DNA from: an uncultured Opitutia bacterium
GTDB lineage: Bacteria; Verrucomicrobiota; Verrucomicrobiia; Opitutales; UBA953
DNA: 32,398 nt
Direction of reading: 5' to 3'
NCBI GenBank assembly: GCA_903895475.1
Contig: CAITUF010000001.1
Span: forward strand, 1 to 32,398
Part shown: positions 14,057-25,100 of the stretch, in pieces
How positions within the stretch are numbered: position 1 is the first letter of the stretch
Layout of the letters: every line of letters starts with the position of its first letter
Position numbers and translations under genes: made by a program
Notes under the pieces: model-generated
What the model was told of the DNA's origin: nothing
What the model saw: the letters and a program-made list of their open reading frames with translations, nothing else
The model's database searches: none

Positions 14057-14158
14057 GGGTAGGGTAAATCAGGCAATAGGGTTTTTACCCTAGGGGGTTC
14101 AAGGGTTGACAGTCTTAGGCCTAAAATAGATACCTTAACCCCTATTTTAACCCTACCC
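14057..14158. promoter_or_regulatory. Array of four TAGGGT/ACCCTA hexamers around the autotransporter promoter
   Basis: TAGGGT occurs at 14060-14065 and 14077-14082. Its reverse complement ACCCTA occurs at 14087-14092 and 14150-14155. The outer pair extends to a 9-bp inverted repeat GGGTAGGGT/ACCCTACCC (14057-14065, 14150-14158). The inner pair makes a 6-bp hairpin around TTTT. The promoter-like elements lie between the third and fourth copies. The arrangement suggests cooperative binding of a regulator or an RNA structure. Confidence 0.55.
14106..14134 (+). promoter_or_regulatory. Putative promoter of the autotransporter operon with an internal palindrome
   Basis: A perfect -35 box TTGACA (14106-14111) is followed by weak -10 candidates, TAGATA at 15-bp or GATACC at 17-bp spacing. 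The spacer contains the perfect palindrome TTAGGCCTAA (14115-14124), well placed for a repressor. The resulting leader would be about 30 nt, pyrimidine-rich, with no Shine-Dalgarno. Confidence 0.5.
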
Positions 14159-14170
14159 CGACCCCTCACC

Positions 14171-17100
14171 ATGCGGATTTCTAAGTCTCTGTTGGTGGCC
14201 GCCGCTATGCTTGCTTCCGCAGGTATCGCCCAGGCCCAGCAAAACGTGACCCAGGCCACTTGGCTCGGCTCTGCCGGCGACGGCGGCACGGGTATTTGGG
14301 ACAAGTGGAATACCGCCCCCACGGCGCACAACTACTGGCAGGCCACCAACCTGACGCCCCAGGTGGCGGTGTCCGGCGTCCGCCTGACGAATGCGGCTAA
14401 CCTGCTCTTTACTTACACGGGTACGGCGCTCACCGCGGGTGCCACGAACGACATCCTCATCGATTCGAACATCATTTCCAGCCAGTCCCAGACGCTCCGC
14501 TTCCAGTCGTCAGGCTATCGCCTTTTGCCGGGTGCCTTCGCCTCGGGCATCCAGCCGACCACCACCAACTTCCAAGACATCGATTTGGCCCGCACGGTGG
14601 TCAATGCCCCGTACACCGCCGCCCCCAATGGTACCCTGCAGATCGGGAACGTCACCTTCACCGTGGCGGGGATTCCTGGGGCGATTTCCGCTCAGCCGTT
14701 CCTGACGCTGCGTAACCCGACGAGTTTCGGCGGTGCGATTACCGCCGCGAACGCGGACACCACGATTAACCTGGAGAGCTTCGTTGCTTCCACCATCTCT
14801 GGCAACTTCAAGGGCAACGGGAATATCGTCAAGACGGGCGGCGCCGTCCTGCAGTATCAGGGCTATACGGGCGACATGTTCCGCTACGGCACCGAAGCGC
14901 GCCCTTATTCATACAACACGTTCTTAGGGGTTAATATTTTGTACGATGCGCACGCCGACCAGTACGGCCTCCGCCCGCTCGATTTAGCGCCGACGCTGGT
15001 CGTTAATGACGGTGCTAATGGCGCTCGTCTCGCTGGCCTCCAGGGACAAATGCGTGTCGATGGCGGCCTGCTCATGGTGAGCGGCCACCTCAACATGTGG
15101 CACGACTTCGGCGAAACCGTCGACGGCAACATCCTCACGGTGGGCACGCAGAACGAAATTCCGCTGCTAACCGCGAATATCGCCGCGGGCGCCAATACTA
15201 CTAAGCTGCGCCACAGCCTCGCTAAGCGGATGACGGGGGTCTCCTCCGTCGTCCTCAATGGCTCAGCGGAAATCAGTTTCACGAACACCCCGGTCAACGT
15301 TGGAAGCGGCGCCACCGCGGTGCGCCTCAACTTCCTCCACAACCTTAAGGCGGGTGACAACAACGATCAGTTTCAGACGACGGTCACGACGGGTCCTGAC
15401 GACAACTACCGTCTCGGTATTCACATCGACCAAGGCTTCGATGGCTCCGTCGGCATTCTCGCCGGTTCGGGCAAGGTCATCAAGACCGGTGCTGGCACAT
15501 TGACGGTCCTCAGTGACTCCCGCATGAACGGCGACTTCATCGCGGGCGGCGGCCGCACGGTCTTGGCGAGCGCCACGGGGCTGACCTTTGCCAATAGCAG
15601 TTCCTTCAATATCGCCGGGACCGATGCGCGTCTCGGGGCGGACATCAGTTACCAGGAACTTAATGACCCGAACCCTAATGACCCGCACGTCGACTACCGC
15701 CCCGCCCTTTTCCCAGACATTGGCACCGTGACCGTCACCACCAATGGTAATAGCCAGTTCACGGGAACGGTAGTCACTGGTGCCGAGGTCGTCCTAGTCG
15801 GCGACCAAACGGTTCGTAATTTCCAAGCCGATTTTGCGCTCAAGTCCAAAGGCACGACCAATATTGGCACGGCGACCTTGGGGGAAGTCTTCACAGCGGC
15901 GGATGCCGTCAGCACGGCGGCCAACGTTAATAATAAGGGCGAGCTCGTCATCTCGGGTACGGGCAAAGGCTCTAAGCTTTTCCTCAACGGCAATAGCCTG
16001 ACTATTAATCAGGACGCCACGGGTCGCGATGGCCTTTACTTCGGCGATATCTATGGTTCGGACCTCACCACGGGTGTTTCGGGTGGCCGCATCATCAAGA
16101 CGGGGGGCGGCACGCTCGCCCTGATGGGTACCAATAGTTTTTACGATTACACCGAAATCCTGGGCGGCACCTTCATTGCCAGCGTTCAGGGCCTCGGCCA
16201 GAAGGACGTCTTTATCGGCAATGGGGGCACCTTCGCCATCCTGCAGACCAACGCGGGCGTGCTGCTTGCGAGCCTTTCCGGCTCCGCTGGCTCCACGCTC
16301 AAGCTACTCGCTTCAGCGTTTATCGACAACGGCAGCGGCGCGAAGATTCAGGTTAATAGTGGGAATGATGTGGGCCAAGTGAATATCATCAATGTACAGG
16401 CCAATTTCTTCGGTAACATCGTCGTTAACGACGGCGTTAATCTCTCGTTCTCGGGCGGCGCGAATAACACGTTTGCCAACGCGAGCTCCATCAAGCTCGA
16501 CTCCGGCAACACCCGTGAAACCGTACTCAAGTTCGGCGACACGAACCAACTCATCCGTAACCTCAGCGGCGATCTGCTCTCCCGCGTTGAACTTGGCCGC
16601 GGTGACATCACGCTCGAGCAGAACAGTTCCACCGCTAATTTCCAGGGCTCCATCACTGGCGTCGGCAGTTTAATCAAGCAGGGCTCCGCCAGCTTCACGC
16701 TCGCTGGCACGACGCCCGGTGGCGCCATCAAGAATTCCTACTATGGTGCGACTATCGTTCGCCCAGGGGGTGCGCTCATCGCTGGCACCGCTAACGCGAC
16801 GCCCAACACCTCCGCCCTCATCCTCGTCGGTGCCGGTACGTTTAACACCGGTGGCCTTAACCAGACTTTCGGTGGCCTGTTCGGTTCGGCTGCCTCGACC
16901 CTGAATATCGGTGCCGCGACCGTCACCGTGGGCTACACGCCGGCGCGGGCAGCTTTGATGACCTCCGAGCTCGCGGGGTCCAACCCCTTGCTCGCCGATT
17001 ACCTCGGCACGACCGACCAGCTGAACCCTATCCTTAACCTGGCGAGCTTTACGGCGACGGGCGGAGCGATTGCCGCTTCCACTATCACCACGGCTTCGAC

Positions 17101-20100
17101 CACTGGCTTGGCCGTCGGCCAGGTGCTCACGGGCACCGGTATCCAACCCGGCACCCTCATCACGGGTATCGGCGCCGGCACCGTTAACATCAGCAAACCG
17201 CTGACCGCCGCTGCGACGGGTGTGATTGCGGCGACCGCCACCGTTACCTTTACGCCGACCTCGGGTGTCTCGGGTGCCTCGCAATTAACCGCCACGGCCT
17301 CGGCCGGCCTCGGCGTTGGGCAGATCATCGTTGGTACGGGGATTGCCGATGGTTCCTACATCACGGCCATCGTTGCGAACACCAGCTTCACGATTAACGC
17401 CGGCGCCGCCGGCACGACGACGGTCAAGACCATCTCTTCAGCTGGCCTGGCCGTGGGCCAGACCATCGCGGGCACCGGCCTGGCGCTGAACAGCCAGATT
17501 GCCTCCATCACCCCGAATACGTCGTTCTTCGCCACGGGGGGTGCGGTCGGTACGCGTACCATCACCACGACCGCGACGACCGGACTCTTCGTCGGACAGA
17601 CCTTAACCGGCACAGGTATCCCCGCGGGCGCTATCATCACGGCGGTCACCCCGACTTCCATTACGATCTCGGCTTCGCTCACCGCTAAGGCCGCTGGCAA
17701 CGTCACCGTCGGCGCCTTGATTGGCCTCACCAACGCTTTGACCGCGACGGCTTCGGGTACGGCGACCGTCAGCGCGCTCATCTCCCTGAATAACCCGCTC
17801 ACGGCGACCCTCGCCGCTGTGCCGGTTAACGCGGGTACTGTCCGCACCATCGATGTGTCGTCGCTCGGCCTCACCGCCAGCGAACTCAACGCGCTTTACG
17901 CGGGTTCGACCCCGATGTCGGCCCTGACTCGGCGCTACCTCTCGACGGTGGCCGTGGGGACGAATCTCGGCAGCTACGTGGCTCCTACCACGGACATTTC
18001 CTTCACCAACTCCTTGTCCTTCGACGGCCAACTGGTCGGCACGGGCACCTTCGTGAAGTCGGGCTCCGAAACGCTTTTCCTGCGCGGTTTCAGCACCGGC
18101 TTCACTGGCCAAGTTCAGGTCAACGGTGGCACGCTCGACATTTCCTTTGTCGGAGCCGTCAACAACCTCAACAACGCTTCCTCCATCACCGTAAACGCCG
18201 GCGGCAACCTCGCTGTCACGGTGGATGACGTCTATGTGGCGGGCCCGAGCGCGGTAAAGCGTACGCTGACCACGCCGGTCCTCGGCACGGGTAATTTCGT
18301 CAAGAACGGCGTCGGTTACCTCGTCCTCAACCCGACCCTCGCGGCCGGCCAGGTCTCTTATTCTGGCACGACCTTTGTGAATAATGGTTGGCTCGAAATG
18401 AACGCGCTGTCCACGAACGGCGCCGCGGTCATCAACTCCTTCAACGGCACCGCAGCCCACCTGGTGCTCAACGCCACCAACGATGTCACTTACTCTGGGC
18501 TTGTTTCGGGTACGGGTGAACTCGTCATCCAAGCGGCGGCCGGCAAGACGCTGACTGCAGGCGGTTCGCTGACCCACACCGGCGGCACCAATGTCCTCAC
18601 GGGCACACTCCTTGCCCAAAATGGTTGGGCAGGTGCGACCACGGGAAATATCACTGTCGCCGCGGGCGCGAAGGCACGCTTGAACGTGACCACCAACCTC
18701 GCCGCCACGGGCGTCTTCATCGGTGCCGGCACCATTATCAAGGAAGGTTCGTCTTCTCTTACCCTCGGCACCGCAACGACGGCCTTTAGCGGGACTTACC
18801 AGTCTAACGCTGGTACGACCGTCTTGGCTTCGGCCAATCTCTTCGGTGGTGCCAACCCGACGGATTTAATCGCCGCCATTGACCTCCGCGGCACGTCCGT
18901 GCTCGACGTCACTGCCAACCAGACCTTCCGTAACCTCACCGGTGAGGCCACCTCACAGATTTCCTACGGCGTCAACGGCACCGTCATCTCCTTGCCGATC
19001 GACACTGGCGCCACCAACAGCTTCGCGGGTCGCTTCACGCGCGGAGCGGGTGTCACCGATGCCTCGATTATTAAGACTGGTCTCGGCACTTTGGACCTCT
19101 CCCCGACGGGCGGCGACAATCAGCTGACCTTGATTAGCGTGACGGCAGGTCGCTTGGTCGGGACCGACGCCGGTTATCGCGGAGCGACCATAGAGGTTGG
19201 TACGGGTGCAGAAGTAGCCTTCAACGCCCCGACCGCTGGCGCCGTCGTCACCTTTAACAACAATATTTCTGGTATTGGTGCTGCGGCTGGCACGGGCACG
19301 GTCGTTAAGGTCGGCCTGGGCGAAGCCATCCTCGGCTCCGTCAACCTCACGGCGAACACCCCCGACTTCAAGGTTGAGCAGGGCATCCTCACCCTCACCG
19401 ATAGCCGGGCTGGTAGCGGCATTCCGATGCTGACCGCCAACGTTTCCGCCGGTGCCACCTTCCGCGTCAAGATCGCCAACGCGCGCTCCCTTGGTTCCGA
19501 AATCACCGGCACGGGCAAGCTCGACCTGCAGTCCGACGCGACCATCCCAGGTGTCAAGTTAGTGGCGGTTAGCTCGCAGCCGACGGTCAGCACGACCAAC
19601 ATCGGGAGCGACGTTCGTCTCGACGTCTCCGCTATTTCCGCGGTCACCGGCATCACCGCCGACACGGGGTCCTTCCTAGATATCGGTGCCATCGGCGCCG
19701 GCCGCACGCTGACTCTGACCCAAGGAACCGACGGCGTCTTCAATGGCATCATCGAAGGCACCGCGAACTTCACCGTGAAGGGCGCCGGCCTCTTCCGTTA
19801 CGCCAATAGCCTCCAAGCGACGACCGTCGGAACGGTCACCGTCGACGGCGGCTTCCTTGGCGTGAACGTCAACAACACCAAGGCAATCACCTTGGCCACC
19901 CCGGCGACGGGTACCTCTAAGCTTGGCGTCTATGTCGCCACCGGCAATTCCATCTACACGGGCATCCTTTCCGGCGGCACCGGTGCGCAGGTGGTCAAGC
20001 TCGGCTTGGGCACCCTCGACCTGACGAGCGGCGTGTCGTCTTCTCTGAAGGATGACCTGTTCGCGTCTTACGATGTTCGCGAAGGCACCCTCGCCACAAC

Positions 20101-22081
20101 CCTAGTAGCCGATCCGCTGAACCCGACCGGCCCTGGACTTATCCTCCCTAATTCCCTAAACGTCGGTCGCGCGGTGACGCTCTCCGGTGGCACTTTGGCC
20201 CTAACGGTCGGTGCGACGGGTGGCACCTTACTCTCCGGCTCTGGCTCTGCCAGCACCGGTAACCTAATCATCACCACTGCCAACGTCGGGGACACCTCGC
20301 TCCTGAATGTCCTCGGCAATGTCTCCGGTAACGTGAGCGTCGACGGCGGCACGGTCCTCAAGTTAGGTTCTTCAGGCGCCTCGTTGCTGTCCATCACCGG
20401 TGATCTCGCCGTCACCGCCGGTTCCAAGTTGACCGGCTCGGCGAACGTCGGCGGTAACTTTACCGTCGCTGCAAACTCGACCCTCGCCCCGGGTTACTCG
20501 CCTGGCACCATTAACGTCACGGGTAATTTCACGCTCGCTGGCACGGCGAATATGGAAGTCTCGGGCGATGTCGTCGGCGGTCTCTATAACGACTCCGTCA
20601 CCTTCTCCGGCACGGCCAACCTCTCGGCAGGCAACGTCCTCGTGCAGCGCTGGAATAACGGCCCCAGCACGGTCGCCCCGGCCTTTGGCCAGCGCTTCGT
20701 TCTCTTCCAGGGCACCGCGACCCCTTCGGTGGGAGCTAACCTCGTCGCCACTTACTTCACGGGTGCCACGCCAGCTGGTATTACGACCGATGACGCCTTG
20801 GGCCGTTACCTCGTCGTCGCTCCAGCCGCCGTCGATGCGGGTGCGGTCGCTTCGGGTTACGATGGCCTGATTCACAATGCGGACGGCTTGGCCCACAAGC
20901 CGAATGAGTACGCGGTCTACGCCGTGCGCGCCGAGAGCGGCTACGCTGTGGCGGGTGTCGATGCTGGCATCATTTCTTACGTCCAAGCCGCGACGAAGGT
21001 CGTCGCGGGCACAGTCTATATTCCTGGCGCCGTTAATAACCCTGGCTCCGTGGCGACCCTTGATCCTCTGGCGGCTCGCCTAATGACCATGAGCGACGGG
21101 CAGTTGACGCCGGCGCTGCTCAGTTTGCAGCCCGCCGCCTTGGCCGCCATCCCGGCCGCCATGGCCCTCGGCCAGCGCGCTGAAAGCGATGCCTTGCTGC
21201 GTCGTCTCGAGATGCGTCGCTACGACCGCGCTGGTTATAGCGTCTATTACAATGAAGGCTTCGCGCTGACGACTTCCTCGAGTTTCAAGGGTGGTTCCGG
21301 TTCGGATGCCACGCCTTTTGACTCCACCGTTACCGGCGCCATGGGTGGTATGATTAAGGACCTTAATCCTTGGTCCGTCGCAGGTTTCTCCGCCGGTTAC
21401 ACTAAGAGCAAGGGCGACCTCTCGGCCGGCGGTGCTTCCGCGGGCTCGGTCAGCGGTAATGCCTATCGCCTGACGGGTTTCTTCTCGTCGATGCTCGGCG
21501 AACGCAAGGACTCGCTGTTCGTAGATGCCGGTATTTCCGTCGGTACCTCGACTAATAAGTCTTCGCGTACGACCTTCCTCGGTACCGAGACCGCGAGCCC
21601 GAAGGCCACTGGCTACGGAGCCTTCGCCCGTTTGGGCGCAGGCTACGCCACCAAGGCAGGCGTCAGCTTCTCGCCCTACGTCGGCGTCGACTTCGCTAAG
21701 GTCAGCGGTAGCGGCTTCGATGAAGCCGGCGACGCTTCCGCGCTTAAGGTCAGTTCCTATTCCTACACTTCCGCCCGCGCCACCGTGGGCTCCGGTATGA
21801 CCTGGCTGACCGTGGGCGATGGCGAAACCTTGAAGTTCTCCATCGACTTCGAAGCCTTCGCCGAAATCGGCGGCGGCAAGACCACGGACATCTCGGCCCG
21901 CCTCGGCAACATCGACTTCACGTCGGAGGCCAACGTCTCTGCCGGTAGCGGTTTCCGCATCGCCCCATCGTTCACTTATGGTCCGAACCCGGACTCGGCG
22001 TATTACCTAACGCTCTCGCTCGAAAAAGCGGGCGCGACCCAGACCACCGGCTTCGAACTCGGCTACCGCCGCCGCTTCTAA
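14171..22081 (+). CDS. Giant autotransporter-like protein 1 (beta-strand repeat passenger, C-terminal barrel)
   Basis: The 2636-residue product begins with a Sec signal peptide (MRISKSLLVAAAMLASAGIA, cleavage probably after AQA). The passenger is a long run of autotransporter-associated beta-strand repeats of the type 'GtG.viKtG.GtLtL.g...f.G...vngGtL', expected to form a beta-helix. Residues about 957-1217 hold a block of four 'GL.VGQ..tGTGI..G..I' modules. After an APGYSPG segment (about 2104) and PAFGQRFVLFQGT, a beta-barrel domain of roughly 290 residues begins near residue 2336 (RRLEMRRYDRAGYSVYYNEG) and ends in GYRRRF with a terminal Phe, as outer-membrane barrels do. It should be exported and anchored at the outer membrane, perhaps as an adhesin or surface coat; no catalytic motif was seen. 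The 5' leader lacks a Shine-Dalgarno. A homologous gene follows after 34 bp. Confidence 0.9.
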   Translation: MRISKSLLVAAAMLASAGIAQAQQNVTQATWLGSAGDGGTGIWDKWNTAPTAHNYWQATNLTPQVAVSGVRLTNAANLLFTYTGTALTAGATNDILIDSNIISSQSQTLRFQSSGYRLLPGAFASGIQPTTTNFQDIDLARTVVNAPYTAAPNGTLQIGNVTFTVAGIPGAISAQPFLTLRNPTSFGGAITAANADTTINLESFVASTISGNFKGNGNIVKTGGAVLQYQGYTGDMFRYGTEARPYSYNTFLGVNILYDAHADQYGLRPLDLAPTLVVNDGANGARLAGLQGQMRVDGGLLMVSGHLNMWHDFGETVDGNILTVGTQNEIPLLTANIAAGANTTKLRHSLAKRMTGVSSVVLNGSAEISFTNTPVNVGSGATAVRLNFLHNLKAGDNNDQFQTTVTTGPDDNYRLGIHIDQGFDGSVGILAGSGKVIKTGAGTLTVLSDSRMNGDFIAGGGRTVLASATGLTFANSSSFNIAGTDARLGADISYQELNDPNPNDPHVDYRPALFPDIGTVTVTTNGNSQFTGTVVTGAEVVLVGDQTVRNFQADFALKSKGTTNIGTATLGEVFTAADAVSTAANVNNKGELVISGTGKGSKLFLNGNSLTINQDATGRDGLYFGDIYGSDLTTGVSGGRIIKTGGGTLALMGTNSFYDYTEILGGTFIASVQGLGQKDVFIGNGGTFAILQTNAGVLLASLSGSAGSTLKLLASAFIDNGSGAKIQVNSGNDVGQVNIINVQANFFGNIVVNDGVNLSFSGGANNTFANASSIKLDSGNTRETVLKFGDTNQLIRNLSGDLLSRVELGRGDITLEQNSSTANFQGSITGVGSLIKQGSASFTLAGTTPGGAIKNSYYGATIVRPGGALIAGTANATPNTSALILVGAGTFNTGGLNQTFGGLFGSAASTLNIGAATVTVGYTPARAALMTSELAGSNPLLADYLGTTDQLNPILNLASFTATGGAIAASTITTASTTGLAVGQVLTGTGIQPGTLITGIGAGTVNISKPLTAAATGVIAATATVTFTPTSGVSGASQLTATASAGLGVGQIIVGTGIADGSYITAIVANTSFTINAGAAGTTTVKTISSAGLAVGQTIAGTGLALNSQIASITPNTSFFATGGAVGTRTITTTATTGLFVGQTLTGTGIPAGAIITAVTPTSITISASLTAKAAGNVTVGALIGLTNALTATASGTATVSALISLNNPLTATLAAVPVNAGTVRTIDVSSLGLTASELNALYAGSTPMSALTRRYLSTVAVGTNLGSYVAPTTDISFTNSLSFDGQLVGTGTFVKSGSETLFLRGFSTGFTGQVQVNGGTLDISFVGAVNNLNNASSITVNAGGNLAVTVDDVYVAGPSAVKRTLTTPVLGTGNFVKNGVGYLVLNPTLAAGQVSYSGTTFVNNGWLEMNALSTNGAAVINSFNGTAAHLVLNATNDVTYSGLVSGTGELVIQAAAGKTLTAGGSLTHTGGTNVLTGTLLAQNGWAGATTGNITVAAGAKARLNVTTNLAATGVFIGAGTIIKEGSSSLTLGTATTAFSGTYQSNAGTTVLASANLFGGANPTDLIAAIDLRGTSVLDVTANQTFRNLTGEATSQISYGVNGTVISLPIDTGATNSFAGRFTRGAGVTDASIIKTGLGTLDLSPTGGDNQLTLISVTAGRLVGTDAGYRGATIEVGTGAEVAFNAPTAGAVVTFNNNISGIGAAAGTGTVVKVGLGEAILGSVNLTANTPDFKVEQGILTLTDSRAGSGIPMLTANVSAGATFRVKIANARSLGSEITGTGKLDLQSDATIPGVKLVAVSSQPTVSTTNIGSDVRLDVSAISAVTGITADTGSFLDIGAIGAGRTLTLTQGTDGVFNGIIEGTANFTVKGAGLFRYANSLQATTVGTVTVDGGFLGVNVNNTKAITLATPATGTSKLGVYVATGNSIYTGILSGGTGAQVVKLGLGTLDLTSGVSSSLKDDLFASYDVREGTLATTLVADPLNPTGPGLILPNSLNVGRAVTLSGGTLALTVGATGGTLLSGSGSASTGNLIITTANVGDTSLLNVLGNVSGNVSVDGGTVLKLGSSGASLLSITGDLAVTAGSKLTGSANVGGNFTVAANSTLAPGYSPGTINVTGNFTLAGTANMEVSGDVVGGLYNDSVTFSGTANLSAGNVLVQRWNNGPSTVAPAFGQRFVLFQGTATPSVGANLVATYFTGATPAGITTDDALGRYLVVAPAAVDAGAVASGYDGLIHNADGLAHKPNEYAVYAVRAESGYAVAGVDAGIISYVQAATKVVAGTVYIPGAVNNPGSVATLDPLAARLMTMSDGQLTPALLSLQPAALAAIPAAMALGQRAESDALLRRLEMRRYDRAGYSVYYNEGFALTTSSSFKGGSGSDATPFDSTVTGAMGGMIKDLNPWSVAGFSAGYTKSKGDLSAGGASAGSVSGNAYRLTGFFSSMLGERKDSLFVDAGISVGTSTNKSSRTTFLGTETASPKATGYGAFARLGAGYATKAGVSFSPYVGVDFAKVSGSGFDEAGDASALKVSSYSYTSARATVGSGMTWLTVGDGETLKFSIDFEAFAEIGGGKTTDISARLGNIDFTSEANVSAGSGFRIAPSFTYGPNPDSAYYLTLSLEKAGATQTTGFELGYRRRF
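17041..17820 (+). repeat. Block of four VGQ/GTGI modules within autotransporter 1
   Basis: Four successive copies of a roughly 50-residue beta-rich module are seen, with cores GLAVGQVLTGTGIQPGTLI, GLGVGQIIVGTGIADGSYI, GLAVGQTIAGTGLALNSQI and GLFVGQTLTGTGIPAGAII. The last copy is followed by a short internal duplication in which ALIGLTNALTAT and ALISLNNPLTAT recur. The modules interrupt the regular beta-strand repeats. Similar modules occur at several places in autotransporter 2. Confidence 0.75.
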
Positions 22082-22115
22082 TTCTTCTCCTGATCCACTC
22101 GCATCGCGCCTCGTC

Positions 22116-25100
22116 ATGAAACTCTCTCGTAAGTTCCTCGTTCTCGCCTCGGCCGCCCTCGTGGCTGGCCTGCCTTCCGCCCAAGCGGACGTCACCGTTA
22201 ACTATTCCTTGGGTGCGCCGGCTGTCCTGACGGGCACGGCGCTCACGGCGACGAACCTCGGCGCCCCTGGCCTACTCCCGCAGCCGACGGCCATCCAGGT
22301 CGTAGGGGAAAGAACCGTCAGCTCACTCAACATCGGGGCTTTGACGACCTTGACGATTAACCAGCTCGTGGACGCGACGACGCTCACCCAGTTCCTCAGC
22401 GCTCCGAATTCGGCCCTCATTGATGTCGGTAATTTCGCGACTTTACCTGTCTTAGTGAAGACCGGCGGCGCCACGTTGCAGTACGACGCCAATCGGCTCC
22501 TCCACTCCGATAATAAAGTGGTTAACCCTTACTTCTTAAATGCGACCTATTTTAGAACCGCACAAACGGGGCCTATGCCGAACGACCTGCGTCAGCTCGG
22601 CGCCTTCTCGGGCTTGGTCATCGTCAACCAAGGCACCTTGCAGGTGTCTGGCTATCTGAACCAGTGGGCCAGTTACGGTGTGGCGAATCCGGCCGGCTTC
22701 AACGCCCGCATGGAAGGCGCTGGCGCCGTCATCCTCCAAGGCTCGGCCTCGCTGAGCTTCCAAGGCACCGCTTACAATGTCGTCGGAGTGGGTCCTTCTT
22801 TAGGTGATAATGAGATTAACGGGCCCTACATCCCAGAGCGCTTCCGCCTGAATTACGTCCACAACCTCTACTCCGGCACGCAGGCTAACTTCCTCGCGGG
22901 CTTGGATGGCACGGATGTAAACACGGTCCTGGATGTGGGTAAGGATGCCGACTACATCGCTAATATCCACATCGATGACGGCGTCGTTGGCTCGGTCGGA
23001 CGTATCGATGGTGCCGGCCGCGTCTACAAGACCGGCTCGGGTTCTTTCACGATCCTCAACACCAGCCGCATCACGGGCGACGTGTTCGTGGGCGGCGGCG
23101 ACCTCGTCCTTTCCGACCCGAACAACCTGGCCCTCCGCCTCGCCAACTCGGTCAATCTTATTGGTTCCGACGGCAACCAGACGGCTTTGGCCCGCGCCGA
23201 CGCCGTAACGAGCGGCATCGTGACCCAGTGGCGCCCTGGTTACCTGCCGGGTCGCAGTGCCCCGCAGCTCAGCATCACCACGAATCAGTCGATTCGTAAC
23301 TTCCAGTCCCTCTGGGGTGAGAACGCGACCAACATGTGGGTCGCTGGCACGGGTGCCGGTACCGTCGTCGAAATCGCCTCGGGCACTTCGTTGACGCTTC
23401 TGCAGGACGCCAATCGCGATGGATACTTCACTGGCAGTATCAATGGCGGCCTCGGTCGATTGATCAAGGAGGGCGCAGGCTCGTTGGCTTTGATGGGCCA
23501 AAGCTCTTCGGTGGGCGAAATCGCCATCAATGGCGGCAAGATTATTTCCAATGTGCAAAGCCTCGGCTACGGGCGCGTCGTCATCGGCGCGGGTGGTACC
23601 CTTAGTATCGTCCAGAACAACGCCGGCACGCTCCGCGCCCAAATCAACGGCGCCGCTGGGTCAACCCTCACTGTTACCCCGCAGGACCTCATCGTTAGCT
23701 CGGTTTCGTCGGGCGCCAACGCTGGCAGCAGCCCGCCGAACGTCGGCAACGGCCAGTTGGGCGTGATCGACATCTACAACCAGCAACAGGACTTCTACGG
23801 ACAGGTCATCGTCAAGGACGGCATCACGCTGGCCTTCTCGTTTGGTAAGGACGACACCTTCATCCGCGCCTCAAATATCGTACTCAACTCCGGCACGAGC
23901 GGCCGCGAGACCACCATTCGTTTCAATGACACGACCCAGACGGTCAACAATCTCTCGGGCGACGCCAACACGCGCATCGAACTCGGTCGTGGTTCCATCA
24001 CGATTAACCAGACGGCCAATACGGCTTACGCGGGTAAGGTCACGGGCGCTGGCAACCTCATCAAGGCTGGCAACAGCAGCATGACGCTTTCGGGTCTCAG
24101 CAGCTACTACGGTGCCACCGTCGTCAAGGCCGGCTCGCTGGCTTCCACCGCCGCTGATGGCATCATTAACAGCGCGGGACTTGTCTTGCTGAGCGGTACG
24201 ACCTTCACCGCGTCCGCCAACCAGACGGTTGGGGCGCTTTTCGGCCAGACCGGATCCGTCGTCTCGGTGCAGACCGGCGCCACGTTGACCGTCGGCAAGA
24301 CGACGGCTCAAGTGACCCAGCTGAATAATGCTTTGGCCAGTTTCACGGGTGTCTCGCCCGATGCGAACCCAGCTTACTTCCTCCAGACAGACCTCGGGGC
24401 GGCTGCAGTCTCCGGCATGTCTCAGGCGAACACGATTGGCTTCCTGCGCACGGCGTTGGGCGAGCCCACGAGTTTCACGCCGGTCTCCGGCTCTGGCAGC
24501 ACCCTGATTGTTAAGAACACCTTCGGCCTCACGGTCGGCCAAGCCGTCACGGGTACGGGCATCGGTTCCGCCACCACGATTTCAGCGATCTTGGCCGCGC
24601 CTTCCGCCCAAGCCGCTCAGACGGCGACGGGCACAGTTATTCCTTTGGCGAACACCACCGGTTTCCTCGTGGGCATGCCGGTATCGGGCACGGGTATTCC
24701 TGCTGGTACCACGATCACCAGCATCGGCACGGGCTCGATCACGCTGAGTGCCTCGACCTCGGTCGCTGCCACGGGCATGATTAGCGGTACCGCCGCGGTC
24801 ACCTTGAGTAATGCACTATCGGTTGCCGCCGCGGGTGCTTATGCGCTGTCTCCGGTCACGACGGATGCGCAGGTCCTCGGGTTCCGCGGCGTTATCACCG
24901 GCAACGGTGGTCTCACTAAGGTGGGTAACCAGACTTTGTTCCTGCTGACGCCCAGCACCTACGCGGGTGCGACCAATGTCAACGGCGGCACCCTGCAGAT
25001 TGATCATAATACGTTGACGAATACGTCGGGCATCAATGTCGGCGTCGCGGGTAATCTCTCTGTCAACGTCACGAGTGGCAGCGCCACCTTCACCCGTTCG

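Noticed and set aside
14391-14927. Overlapping plus- and minus-strand ORFs inside the autotransporter genes (dozens in the track)
   Set aside because: They are Ser/Arg/Pro- or Val/Ala-rich shadows of high-GC coding DNA in other frames, with no independent motifs or start signals.
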